NCBI GenBank assembly: GCA_004556455.1
Contig: SFGY01000014.1
Location: 1 to 21,209, forward strand
Length of the DNA stretch: 21,209 bases
Source of the DNA: Clostridiales bacterium
GTDB taxonomy: Bacteria > Bacillota > Clostridia > Saccharofermentanales > DTU023
Reading direction: 5' to 3'
Within the stretch, counting starts at the first letter, position 1. Every line of letters starts with the position of its first letter. Below the pieces are notes generated by a model, which searched no databases, was not told the origin of the DNA, and was given only the letters and a program-made list of their open reading frames with translations. This document shows positions 1-7,108 of the stretch, piece after piece. The position numbers and the translations under genes are program-made.

Positions 1-390
1 ATAACAGCGCAAGCATTAGAGAAAAATGTCAAAACCCTGTCCTTGCTCTATCCCTTTCTCCTGTTGGGCAGTGCGCTGATCCTCGTCTTTTTCAGCAGCC
101 TGAATCTTCACCTCTTGAAAAAAGAAATGGCTCTTCTGCGTATTGTGGCCGTCCCGCGACAATTGCTGATCAAAGAACTCCTGCGCGATATAGGGCTTTC
201 ACTGTTCTTCGCCCTCATCGTTGGATTTTTGTTCGCTTTTCTTTCAGCAGGCTGTCGACTTGAACTCATAAGACCGGCCATACTCATTTTTTTCGTCATG
301 ATTTTGCCAGCTTTGCTTTGGTCTGACGGTCTTATCCGGCATATTTTGAATAAATCTCCGCTTGAGCTTTTACAAGAAAGCAAAAAATAA
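1..390 (+). CDS. FtsX/MacB-type ABC transporter permease, C-terminal part (5' end outside window)
   Basis: The frame is open from the first base, so this is the C-terminal ~129 residues of a longer permease. Three hydrophobic segments are visible (around PFLLLGSALILVFFS, IGLSLFFALIVGFLFAF and PAILIFFVMILPALLW). The order helix, short basic loop with LLRIVAVPRQLL, helix pair, and a terminal SPLELLQESKK is the usual last domain of FtsX-like permeases. Such proteins pair with LolD/MacB-type ATPases and work by mechanotransmission on extracytoplasmic substrates rather than by classical transport. The ATPase gene starts 43 bases downstream, supporting one transcription unit. The substrate is unknown; export of peptides, lipoproteins or antimicrobials is possible. 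Confidence 0.75.
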   Translation: MTAQALEKNVKTLSLLYPFLLLGSALILVFFSSLNLHLLKKEMALLRIVAVPRQLLIKELLRDIGLSLFFALIVGFLFAFLSAGCRLELIRPAILIFFVMILPALLWSDGLIRHILNKSPLELLQESKK

Positions 391-433
391 ATGATGGACA
401 TGAATTCCCCATATTTTTTCTGGAGGATGAAAA

Positions 434-1105
434 ATGCTTGAAATATCAAAATTATCGTACTATTACAAATCGAGCAAGGCACCAGCTCTGAAGCAAATCA
501 GTGCAAAATTCAATGAGGGTGAAGTAACAGCTATCGTCGGACCCTCAGGAAGTGGAAAGACGACATTGCTTTCCTTGCTGGCAGGATTGGATAAACCGCA
601 GTCCGGGGTCATTTTGGTTCATGGTAAGCCGCTGCTGGAGCAGGATGTGGATCAATATCGGCGAGAGCAGGTTGCGATGATCTTTCAGGCGTATAATCTC
701 TTTCCCAATCTCACGGTCATGGAAAATGCCTGCATCCCTCTGGAACTGCTGGGTCACAAAAAATCTGAGGCCAGAGATGTCGCAGCATCAATTCTCATAT
801 CTCTTGGGATCAATGAGGAGAAGCATGAACGTTTTCCATCCAGTCTCTCTGGTGGCGAACAGCAGAGAGTTGCGATAGCCCGCTGCTTATCATCAGGAGC
901 GAAAATTATTCTGGCAGATGAGCCAACCGGGAACCTTGATAAAGCCAACACTCGAAATATACTTCATATACTGCAGGAGCTTGCTCATCGCAGAAAATAC
1001 TGTGTGCTCATTGTAACGCATGACATGGATGTTGCCGATGAAGCTGATCGTGTCTTTACGATGGAAGCAGGAAATCTTTGCGAACGTGTACAGGATCAAG
1101 GGTAG
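434..1105 (+). CDS. ABC transporter ATP-binding protein, LolD/MacB family
   Basis: This 223-aa nucleotide-binding subunit pairs with the permease just upstream. Walker A GPSGSGKT lies at residues 36-43, the Q-loop glutamine at Q85, the signature LSGGEQQR at 138-145, Walker B IILADEP at 158-164 with the family-typical TGNLD following, and the switch histidine at H196. The length and the EPTGNLD sequence are typical of the LolD/MacB/FtsE-like group that energises FtsX-type permeases. The ATG at 434 is chosen because GGAGGA lies 6-7 bases before it. No terminator with a clean U-tract is visible downstream; the gene runs directly into a repeat-rich non-coding stretch. Confidence 0.9.
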   Translation: MLEISKLSYYYKSSKAPALKQISAKFNEGEVTAIVGPSGSGKTTLLSLLAGLDKPQSGVILVHGKPLLEQDVDQYRREQVAMIFQAYNLFPNLTVMENACIPLELLGHKKSEARDVAASILISLGINEEKHERFPSSLSGGEQQRVAIARCLSSGAKIILADEPTGNLDKANTRNILHILQELAHRRKYCVLIVTHDMDVADEADRVFTMEAGNLCERVQDQG

Positions 1106-1204
1106 TGAAGGGATGGTTTCGCCCGGATAAGAGCTGCTCATTTCTAGTTGCTCGAGATTTTTGCCAAGTCATTCAGGAAGGGGGGCATATGTCCTGGCTG
1201 AGAG

Positions 1205-1241
1205 CTGCTCTCATTTCGGATTTCCTGAATTTCGGACAAAA
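1205..1241 (+). repeat. 37-bp direct repeat, copy 1
   Basis: This copy is identical over 37 bases to positions 1309-1345; the two begin 104 bases apart. The core is ATTTCGGATTTCCTGAATTT. Similarity continues, weakened, for about 20 bases downstream into a copy of the second repeat motif (TTTCAAGTTGTGGACGGTT here, AATCAAGTATTGGATGGTT in copy 2), so the true unit is about 57 bases. Confidence 0.9.
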
Positions 1242-1308
1242 TTTCAAGTTGTGGACGGTTTTACACAGCTGGAGACAAACCTCAGTGCCGTTAAGCTCGG
1301 CTGGTACC

Positions 1309-1345
1309 CTGCTCTCATTTCGGATTTCCTGAATTTCGGACAAAA
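1309..1345 (+). repeat. 37-bp direct repeat, copy 2
   Basis: This is the second exact copy of the repeat at 1205-1241. Its downstream extension at 1348-1364 is the left arm of an inverted pair with 1500-1516. Confidence 0.9.
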
Positions 1346-1347
1346 AA

Positions 1348-1364
1348 TCAAGTATTGGATGGTT
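1348..1364 (+). repeat. Inverted repeat, left arm
   Basis: TCAAGTATTGGATGGTT here is the reverse complement of positions 1500-1516 at 15 of 17 bases. The 135-base interval between the arms contains three tandem copies of the same motif family, so the arms could be element ends or simply two oppositely placed family members. Confidence 0.7.
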
Positions 1365-1387
1365 AGCCTCAGCGAACCAAGCCCAAG

Positions 1388-1477
1388 ACCACCCACTACT
1401 GGAGAACTTGCACGCCAAACCCATCCACACCTTAGATTCTTGCACGCGGGCCCATCCACTACTTGCTAAGTTGCAGG
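1388..1477 (-). repeat. Three tandem ~31-bp degenerate repeats
   Basis: Units begin at about 1388, 1419 and 1450, a regular 31-base period. Each has an ACC(C)AYCCACTAC-like start followed about 13 bases later by TTGCACG or TTGCAGG. The units are diverged from each other (roughly 65-75% by eye). They abut directly with no unique spacers, so this is not a CRISPR array. Confidence 0.7.
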
Positions 1478-1499
1478 AAAATCAGAAAAACCAAAGCAA

Positions 1500-1527
1500 A
1501 ACCATCCATTAGTTGAAACGTTGCACG
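1500..1527 (-). repeat. Degenerate repeat copy (right inverted arm)
   Basis: This copy begins AACCATCCATTAGTTGAAAC and ends TTGCACG at 1527. Its first 17 bases pair with 1348-1364 as an inverted repeat. On the - strand it reads as the peptide ATFQLMDGF. Confidence 0.7.
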
Positions 1528-1563
1528 ATAAAGGGTGGTCACCCGACACGAAAAAGGTGCCCC

Positions 1564-1637
1564 CACCCATGTGGTGAAGCCTGGCACGAAAATCCGAGAT
1601 TCCAAAGACAGACCACCCATGTGTTGAAACGTTGGCT
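1564..1637 (-). repeat. Two further degenerate repeat copies
   Basis: One copy lies at about 1564-1588 (CACCCATGTGGTGAAGCC, then GGCACG) and one at about 1612-1637 (ACCACCCATGTGTTGAAACG, then TTGG), 48 bases apart. The second ends only about 12 bases from the stop codon of the permease gene that ends at 1649. Confidence 0.65.
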
Positions 1638-1648
1638 GAACCGCTGGA

Positions 1649-2320
1649 CTATTTGCCTCTGCTACTAAATTGCCGTTGCTTATTGAACGAATCATTATAT
1701 TTAATAAAAAGAAGCGCGAGGATACTGATCAACAAAAAAGGCAGAAATTTCAAACTGTGCCGGAGGGGATCATCCTGAGGATGGACATACCATGACGGAA
1801 ACCCGTTGACTGAAGTCTGAACAACAAAGCAGAGTAGGAAAGCATATAGATAAACGGGCATCGCCGCAAAGAGCAAGTGTAAAATGAGAAAGCAGCTGCA
1901 ATGCATGAAAACCACAGCAACTAAACAGGGCAAGAAGAAACGAATGGCTCCGTTTATAAAAATATGTCCAAAGCCATGAACTAACGTGCATAAAACAATA
2001 TACAAAATTAAAAAAATTCTTCGTTCTAAATTCCGCTTCCCACGACCAGCTGCTGCCAAAACTTCTGCTTCATCACCCTGAAAGCGCGATTTTTGTCCTG
2101 AAACAAGCCACAAGGCGTAGAAAAAAGGCAGTGCAATTTGTGTGAAATTCAGAAAATATTCTTCCCACCACATTCGCCGCTGTAGATCTGATTCGGATTG
2201 CAGAGCCAGAAGGATGAGCGGACAAACAACGAGTAAACAAAGGAGAGGCATCCAAAAAGAAAGTCCCATCGATTTCCGATAAATACGGCATTTTCCGACT
2301 AATGAGCCTTTTCTGATCAA
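1649..2320 (-). CDS. Putative ABC-2-like membrane subunit (small permease)
   Basis: The 223-aa product is mostly hydrophobic, with about five to six segments (roughly residues 20-42, 58-74, 103-124, 127-150, 152-174 and 193-210). I recognise no named family. It is the last gene of the accessory operon. Its TTG start at 2320 overlaps the stop of the ATPase gene by four bases (TTGA), a sign of translational coupling, so it probably forms the second membrane half of the exporter. An internal ATG at 2269 is an alternative start giving 206 aa. The 3' end runs into the repeat region with no visible terminator. Confidence 0.7.
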   Translation of the reverse strand: MIRKGSLVGKCRIYRKSMGLSFWMPLLCLLVVCPLILLALQSESDLQRRMWWEEYFLNFTQIALPFFYALWLVSGQKSRFQGDEAEVLAAAGRGKRNLERRIFLILYIVLCTLVHGFGHIFINGAIRFFLPCLVAVVFMHCSCFLILHLLFAAMPVYLYAFLLCFVVQTSVNGFPSWYVHPQDDPLRHSLKFLPFLLISILALLFIKYNDSFNKQRQFSSRGK

Positions 2321-3186
2321 TGAGCTTCGTCCTCCATTTGTTTCAATAAATAAAAGTATCCATCCTCTATTCCAGCCCCAATTTTCTCTGCTCGCTGATT
2401 ATTTTGAGAAAGGACTCGCAGAGCAACCCTCCCCTTATGCAGGAATTTTTTTACAACCCAAAAGGGCGGAACAAGTAACGATTCTTCTTCAGAATCAATC
2501 TGATAGACCTTTCCCTCCGCTTTGCTGCGCAGTTCTTCCTGGGAGAAATCGCCAAGTAGCCGACCCTTGTGCAAGACCAGGATGCGGTCACAAACGGCTT
2601 CAACATCTTCAACAATATGGGTGGAAAGAAGAATTGTCTTTCCTCCTTTGATGTCCGAAATGAGATTTTTAAAGCGCAGGCGCTCTTCTGGATCGAGTCC
2701 TGTCGTGGGTTCGTCAAACATGAGAAGTGAAGGCTCTCCCAAAAGTGCCTGTGCAATCCCTGCTCTTCTGAGCATTCCTCCTGACAACGCCGATATTCTT
2801 GTTTGCAGTTTATCTGTCAGATTCACTAATCTTGCAGCCTCAAGAATCGAAGCCTCCCTCTTGTCAGCAGCTAAGCCCTTCGCAAAATAAACTGTGCTTA
2901 ATGCATCAAATAAGCTTAAAGATTTATACAAGCCAAAGTGCTGCGGCAAGTAGCCGACATTTTTCAAATAATCTTTTTCGCGCGTTTCTGTCAGAGGAGC
3001 CTGATCCCACAGGACAGATTCCGCATCCGTCATGTAAATACGAGCCAGGCAGCGCATAAAGGTGGTCTTGCCGGAACCATTCTCACCAAGAAGCCCATAC
3101 ACTTTCGCATCGAAATCAATCGATATCTTCTGTAGCGCTTTGTTCTTCCCAAAGGATTTACTTAGTCCGCATATTTGTAAATTCAA
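2317..3186 (-). CDS. ABC transporter ATP-binding protein (CcmA/bacitracin-exporter type)
   Basis: This 289-aa ATPase has Walker A GENGSGKT at residues 34-41, a Q-loop PQHFG from 81, a signature LSGGMLRR at 134-141, Walker B LLMFDEP at 154-160 followed by TTGLDPEER, and the switch histidine H190. The GENGSGKT plus TTGLDP pattern and a ~75-residue C-terminal tail are typical of ABC-2 type exporters (drug, antimicrobial peptide, envelope). The TTG start at 3186 directly follows the stop of the upstream permease (TAATTG), and GGAGG lies eight bases before it, so the TTG is well supported. It should energise the two neighbouring permeases. Confidence 0.9.
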   Translation of the reverse strand: MNLQICGLSKSFGKNKALQKISIDFDAKVYGLLGENGSGKTTFMRCLARIYMTDAESVLWDQAPLTETREKDYLKNVGYLPQHFGLYKSLSLFDALSTVYFAKGLAADKREASILEAARLVNLTDKLQTRISALSGGMLRRAGIAQALLGEPSLLMFDEPTTGLDPEERLRFKNLISDIKGGKTILLSTHIVEDVEAVCDRILVLHKGRLLGDFSQEELRSKAEGKVYQIDSEEESLLVPPFWVVKKFLHKGRVALRVLSQNNQRAEKIGAGIEDGYFYLLKQMEDEAH

Positions 3187-5124
3187 TTAAGGTTCCTCCG
3201 GATTTAGCTTTCTTATGAAATCAACGGGTTTTTGTCCATTTTGCAGTTCTGGATGATAAAAATAATATCGAAGAGCGGGAATGATTTTATCTTCTCCATA
3301 GACAGAAAGTTTCTCCAGAAGAATGCTTAAGAATTCGTGCAAATCTTCATCCTTACCATTGGCCGTCTCATCTCTCACGGCTTTCGCGGTACGGTAGGGA
3401 TCCATGGATACGGGCGGAACGAAGGCAAAAACATACATGTGCTCTCTGCGCTGCTCTTTGGGTACCAGAGAATGCATGACATTTTTAGCCAGCGACTTAA
3501 TATTATTGACAAGAGTATGATCCTGCATTTTAACCACTTGCTCATCCACGTCCCGAACGATATTGCCTGTCGTGAAAATCGTTCTGGACATATCAGGCAA
3601 TTCCAGTTGAAACTCTTTTAATTCTTTCTCCTGCTCCTGTAAAATAACAGAATACTCCGCCAGATCTTCAAATTGCGAAGCCACCCAAACGTTGCCGTTC
3701 ACAGTCTTTTGTTGAATAAATCCTCCGTATAAACTTACACCGTCGCTCTTCCCCTCCCATGTGCCATCACTAAGTTGATTCAAACTACAGGCCAGAGACG
3801 AACAGCCGCTAAGTTCGAGGTGAAAAAGGACTTCTTCCGGATAACGATTAATCTGAAAATGTTTATATTCCACATCATAGACAGAGATTGCACCCGGCAT
3901 GGGAAGCCACGGAATATAGGCAGGAAGAAAAACGCTTTGTGCGTTGGCGTAATAGAGAGGATGCATTCCCGAATACGTAAGTTCAACGACCGCTTGTTTT
4001 CGTGAGGTTTTTGAAGAAAAAAAGACGTAATCCTGCTCCTGGGAAAACTCGATTTCCTGTCCGTCCAATTTCACTTTATGGACCTGATAACCATGATACA
4101 GGGTCATCGTCTGAAGTCCGGCCTGTATGTCTTCAAGCGTACATTGTGTCGTCGCTTCCAACTGATTGCCGAAGTGAATCCGGGCAACGATTTCGCGGAG
4201 ATGATAGTTTGACTGCTGCTCTATCTGACGATGAGTGGAATAGTATACTTCATCGGAAAAACGATCCTGACGATCAAACGGGGGCGTACTGATCGTCTGT
4301 TGACCTTGAAATAATAAAAACAGCAACAGAGTTCCAAGGCTTCCGACCAGGACGATTCTTTTTATTCGTCCACGGAAAATGTAAAAAAGAACGGCGCCTC
4401 CCGCTATGACCATAAGTGACCCTAACTTAGCCATCTGGCCTGGCAACAGGGGATATAAAGCATTACCTACCGGTGCGCTTTCAACCCCGAAAGGGCTCAG
4501 GCGAAAAAACGACGAGATTCCGGTTTTTCCAAACAAGAACGAAGAAGGAAGCATGTAAGCCAACATACGATTTCCCAGACCGCTTACACTCATGGCCATC
4601 ATCATTTCTATCGGATAGGCGATGTCTTCGGCAAGAGTGAGAGCGAAAGCCGTTCCTATCAGGATCGCCACAGAAGGACATATCCCAACATACCAGATTA
4701 AAAATGCGAATAAATAAAGAGTAAATCTGCCGCCAAGGTCATTCAGACGATACGCCCAAAAAAGACTGAACGAAAGTGTCACGACGACGAGTAGTAAAAG
4801 AATCAAAAACGGTAATCGGGTAATCTGTGCGACTTGTTTTCTTCTACCGTTGGAAACACTTTGAAAGATTTCAGCAAAATGGACTTGCTCCGCTTCACGT
4901 CCCCAGAAATAAGTAAAAAAGAGGAAAAAACAAAACAGCAAAACACTTTGTTCTGCAGGGACATGCAAAAAAGTCATGTTAATGGGGCCGGAATGTTCGA
5001 GGCTCACCGTCAGCCAGGGCCAAAAACGAAAAATACGAAAAAGGTATACTGAAAACAAAACAGACACCGGCAAGTAAAACCTGGGAGAGGCGAAGAAACG
5101 TTTGATATCGAAATAAATCATCAT
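3187..5124 (-). CDS. Large ABC permease with extracytoplasmic domain (possible M1-peptidase-like, catalytically empty)
   Basis: The product has 645 aa. Residues 1-275 are membrane-embedded with about seven segments (near 13-35, 58-75, 103-125, 133-165, 172-195, 234-250 and 256-273). Residues 276-645 are hydrophilic and likely outside the cell. The outer part carries KVKLDGQEIEF near 350-360, VELTYSGMHPLYY near 380 and FLPAYIPWLPMPG near 399-411. This recalls the N-terminal beta domain of M1 aminopeptidases, which is known to be fused to ABC-2 permeases in Bacillota. No HEXXH zinc motif is present (only HEFLS late in the protein), so any peptidase relative would be inactive. The start is the first of two ATGs, five bases after the lipoprotein stop. 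Its ATPase follows immediately. Confidence 0.75.
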   Translation of the reverse strand: MMIYFDIKRFFASPRFYLPVSVLFSVYLFRIFRFWPWLTVSLEHSGPINMTFLHVPAEQSVLLFCFFLFFTYFWGREAEQVHFAEIFQSVSNGRRKQVAQITRLPFLILLLLVVVTLSFSLFWAYRLNDLGGRFTLYLFAFLIWYVGICPSVAILIGTAFALTLAEDIAYPIEMMMAMSVSGLGNRMLAYMLPSSFLFGKTGISSFFRLSPFGVESAPVGNALYPLLPGQMAKLGSLMVIAGGAVLFYIFRGRIKRIVLVGSLGTLLLFLLFQGQQTISTPPFDRQDRFSDEVYYSTHRQIEQQSNYHLREIVARIHFGNQLEATTQCTLEDIQAGLQTMTLYHGYQVHKVKLDGQEIEFSQEQDYVFFSSKTSRKQAVVELTYSGMHPLYYANAQSVFLPAYIPWLPMPGAISVYDVEYKHFQINRYPEEVLFHLELSGCSSLACSLNQLSDGTWEGKSDGVSLYGGFIQQKTVNGNVWVASQFEDLAEYSVILQEQEKELKEFQLELPDMSRTIFTTGNIVRDVDEQVVKMQDHTLVNNIKSLAKNVMHSLVPKEQRREHMYVFAFVPPVSMDPYRTAKAVRDETANGKDEDLHEFLSILLEKLSVYGEDKIIPALRYYFYHPELQNGQKPVDFIRKLNPEEP

Positions 5125-5129
5125 CCAGT

Positions 5130-5918
5130 TTACGGCTTAACGGTAAGCGTTAAAAGGTAGGTCACCCCGGTCTTTAAGTCATGTCCTGCTTTCACCGTGC
5201 AGCACCGACTCACCATGGCCTCTTTAAAAAACTCAAAGACATCAAAGTAATCCGACGGAACAATCAGGCTGGGCGTACCCATATCAAAGCCTATAAAGTC
5301 CATAGAAGCGTCCGGTTCCATGTAATAATTAGAGATTCCCATCACATAGGTTGGCTTCCAGGGAGCCTTTATTTCTGCAGCCAGGTCTTCGACGTTTATT
5401 GAGTTTTCGTCTTCCAGTGACTGTAACGAAATAAGAATTTCTGAACCTTTATCATATTGATTGCCTGAATCCGTTTTAATGAAGCCACTTGTTCTTCCCT
5501 TTACTGCAAGTAAAGCCAGGGCAAGCTCTTTCACCTTAACCTCAGTCATCAAAAGCGATATCAGGCCATTCGAATTTCCATCTTTTTTGTTATACAGTAT
5601 ACCGTTGAAGCCATTTTGAAGCGCATCTCCATCAACCTTCACCCAAAATGAAACCTGATGGGCTTCTGGATTAATTTTAATGTCCTCACCATTCTGAATC
5701 TCCCTATAAGCTTCTAAATCAAGTTGTGGGGAGGATTGCAGCGGAGGCGCCATGGAGAATACCGTTTCCGCCTCTTCAGGTCGAGAAGCGGATACAGCTA
5801 TCTGTGGATGTTCGCGCACGATACTTTCTAAAACTTTTCTATTATGGGGGGCCTCCTCACACCCCACCAGGCAGACAATGAAAGAAAATAAAATAAAAAA
5901 ATAGCACTTTCTGAGCAT
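5130..5918 (-). CDS. Predicted lipoprotein of the accessory operon
   Basis: The 262-aa product begins with a lipoprotein signal: MLRK, a hydrophobic stretch, then LVGC with the modified cysteine at residue 20. The ATG at 5918 is preferred over the in-frame ATG at 5945 because GAGGG lies nine bases before it and it gives a compact signal peptide; the 5945 ATG overlaps the stop of the upstream small gene. The mature part has no motif I can name. A CC pair sits near the C-terminus (SRCCTVKAGHDLKTG). It lies five bases before the permease gene, so a substrate-capture, immunity or partner role with that exporter is plausible but only inferred from context. Confidence 0.75.
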   Translation of the reverse strand: MLRKCYFFILFSFIVCLVGCEEAPHNRKVLESIVREHPQIAVSASRPEEAETVFSMAPPLQSSPQLDLEAYREIQNGEDIKINPEAHQVSFWVKVDGDALQNGFNGILYNKKDGNSNGLISLLMTEVKVKELALALLAVKGRTSGFIKTDSGNQYDKGSEILISLQSLEDENSINVEDLAAEIKAPWKPTYVMGISNYYMEPDASMDFIGFDMGTPSLIVPSDYFDVFEFFKEAMVSRCCTVKAGHDLKTGVTYLLTLTVKP

Positions 5919-5941
5919 AAGGAGACCCTCTTTATATTTCA

Positions 5942-6324
5942 TCATTTAAGTCGTATTGTTCCGTATGCATTACAACCATAATTCAGGTTCCATGGCGTTA
6001 ACCAGAGATACCAGTATGTTTCTGCAGGCGTACTAACAGTCGTCGTATCATTAACAACCTGTCCAGGTCCAACTCTTTTGTCAGTTGCTAAATCGTCATA
6101 GTACGTTCCATTTTGGTAATAACGTGCTACAAACCAAACATCATCTCTACTTGAGCTACTGTTATGGCCGTTAAAAATCTTATAAAATCCGTAAACCGTA
6201 TTGCTTCTATCACCTGCTTCAGTAGCGTCCAGAGTTACCTCTTCATAATCAACTACTCTTGCAAGGGCAATCGTTGGTATAAGTAACGCAAGATAAGTAT
6301 GTTAATGATAATGAGTTTCTTCAT
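5942..6324 (-). pseudogene. Small secreted protein gene with a one-base frameshift in the signal peptide
   Basis: Reading from ATG 6324 gives MKKLIIINILIL and then runs out of frame to a stop after 23 codons. A second frame from about 6290 is open to the TGA at 5942-5944 and reads ALLIPTIALA, then RVVDYEEVTLDA, and ends LNYGCNAYGTIRLK. Joining the two restores a textbook signal peptide and a ~105-residue mature protein without internal stops. The interval is 383 bases, one short of 128 codons, which fits a single deleted base around 6288-6292. AAGAAGGG lies eight bases before the ATG. The mature part is rich in Thr, Ser, Asn and Tyr with one Cys, suggesting a small beta-rich exported protein. 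The stop overlaps an upstream ATG of the lipoprotein frame. It may be a sequencing error, a phase-off allele or a true pseudogene. Confidence 0.75.
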
Positions 6325-6448
6325 ACGAAAATCCCTTCTTTCAATAATCAGTATTCAAAAAAATTCAAAGATCTCCTAACATAAACTGATTACTTCTTGC
6401 GTTGCCACAATTTGTTTTTTGAGCAAGGCAACCTTTAAACACATAACT

Positions 6449-6480
6449 ACAGGTAAAGAGTCGCGATCTCTTATACCTGT
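6449..6480 (-). promoter_or_regulatory. Strong hairpin in the leader before the small secreted gene
   Basis: The - strand reads ACAGGTATAAGAG, a seven-base loop ATCGCGA, then CTCTTTACCTGT: twelve base pairs with one bulged T. No U-tract follows on either strand, so it is not a simple terminator. It could be an RNA processing or stabilising element, or an operator, in the 235-base gap between the two secreted-protein genes. Confidence 0.5.
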
Positions 6481-6502
6481 GATAAAAAAATCTATGTTTA
6501 AA

Positions 6503-6521
6503 CCCGACTGGCCAGTCCGGG
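6503..6521 (-). terminator. Palindromic hairpin, possible weak terminator after the 178-aa gene
   Basis: The central ten bases ACTGGCCAGT are a perfect palindrome flanked by CCCGG and CGGG arms on the - strand. It sits about 40 bases past the stop at 6560. It is followed on the - strand by TTTAAACATAG and then a run of seven Ts at 6484-6490, so the U-tract is interrupted. It may attenuate rather than fully end transcription. Confidence 0.4.
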
Positions 6522-6559
6522 AAAAAACCTCTAAAAAATAAATTAAGATGTTGTTTCTC

Positions 6560-7096
6560 TTAGTTCCACGAAGCGTTACTTATGCCGTTGGCATCACAGG
6601 TAATAGTACAAGTTCTGGCAAAATCAGCCAGATAATCCTGCGGCACACAGACTAATGTTGAACTTACCCAGGAACTGCTTCCCGGATTACCCATGCTGTT
6701 TTCAGTATTTTGCACATCGTACCCCACAACACTACCATAGCCATAGACGTCATAAGGCGCGGATGTGCTCCCGTTAGTATCAAATGTTCCTTTAACGGTT
6801 AAGGTTCCAATAACACGCCCGGTTACATTTTTTACGACATACTCCGAAGTTAGTTTTCTGCGTATAGTTGAACGCATCACTTCGTCAGTTCGTTCTTCTT
6901 TTAGTGTTACTATAAGATAGTGTTCAGAGTCTATCTGTATTGTTTTTTCTACAAACTGCTGCTCAGGACTGAGCCTGAGACAAGCGTCTGTATTCAAGAC
7001 GAGAGTTTCCGCATTCTGTTCGATGGCCTGAGCCGGTAATGCAAATGTGAATAGAATCATACTAACAAGGAAAATCATACCAATTCTTTTTTTCAT
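6560..7096 (-). CDS. Secreted protein of unknown function, 178 aa
   Basis: A clear Sec signal peptide occupies residues 1-24 (KKR, a hydrophobic core, PAQA before the cut). The mature part has a central strand pattern GRVIGTLTVKGTFDTNGSTS, which resembles a widespread but uncharacterised group of small exported Bacillota proteins with a V.GTF.YNG motif; I recall this pattern but cannot assign a function. Three cysteines fall in the last third (VCVPQ and CTITC), so a disulfide is possible. The gene starts 12 bases after the XRE stop with TAGGAGGAAC forming the ribosome site, so it is co-transcribed with the regulator. Confidence 0.8.
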   Translation of the reverse strand: MKKRIGMIFLVSMILFTFALPAQAIEQNAETLVLNTDACLRLSPEQQFVEKTIQIDSEHYLIVTLKEERTDEVMRSTIRRKLTSEYVVKNVTGRVIGTLTVKGTFDTNGSTSAPYDVYGYGSVVGYDVQNTENSMGNPGSSSWVSSTLVCVPQDYLADFARTCTITCDANGISNASWN

Positions 7097-7108
7097 TCTG
7101 AGTTCCTC

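Larger units (their letters stand above)
1106..1648. repeat. Non-coding interval filled with degenerate short repeats in both orientations
   Basis: This 543-base stretch lies between convergent genes and has no convincing gene. It contains a perfect 37-bp direct repeat and at least six diverged copies of a second motif, which reads CCAYCCAYTA(C/G)TTG, a few bases, then TTGCACG on the + strand. Two further copies of that motif lie in the opposite orientation at about 1243-1262 and 1348-1365. Short ORFs crossing it on either strand translate the repeats into variants of FQVVDGF or FQLMDGF, have no ribosome sites, and break between frames. I read it as decayed repeats or an inactive mobile element, not a gene. 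Specific copies are listed separately. Confidence 0.7.

Noticed and set aside
1161..1469. + strand frame of 102 codons through the repeats
   Set aside because: It has no ribosome site, its content is repeat-derived, and the frame of the repeat copies is not maintained. Frames on the - strand (1244-1459, 1459-1695) are equally open for the same reason.
1388..1640. Possible CRISPR array
   Set aside because: The units are diverged, partly abutting, lack unique spacers of constant length, and occur in both orientations. No cas gene is present.
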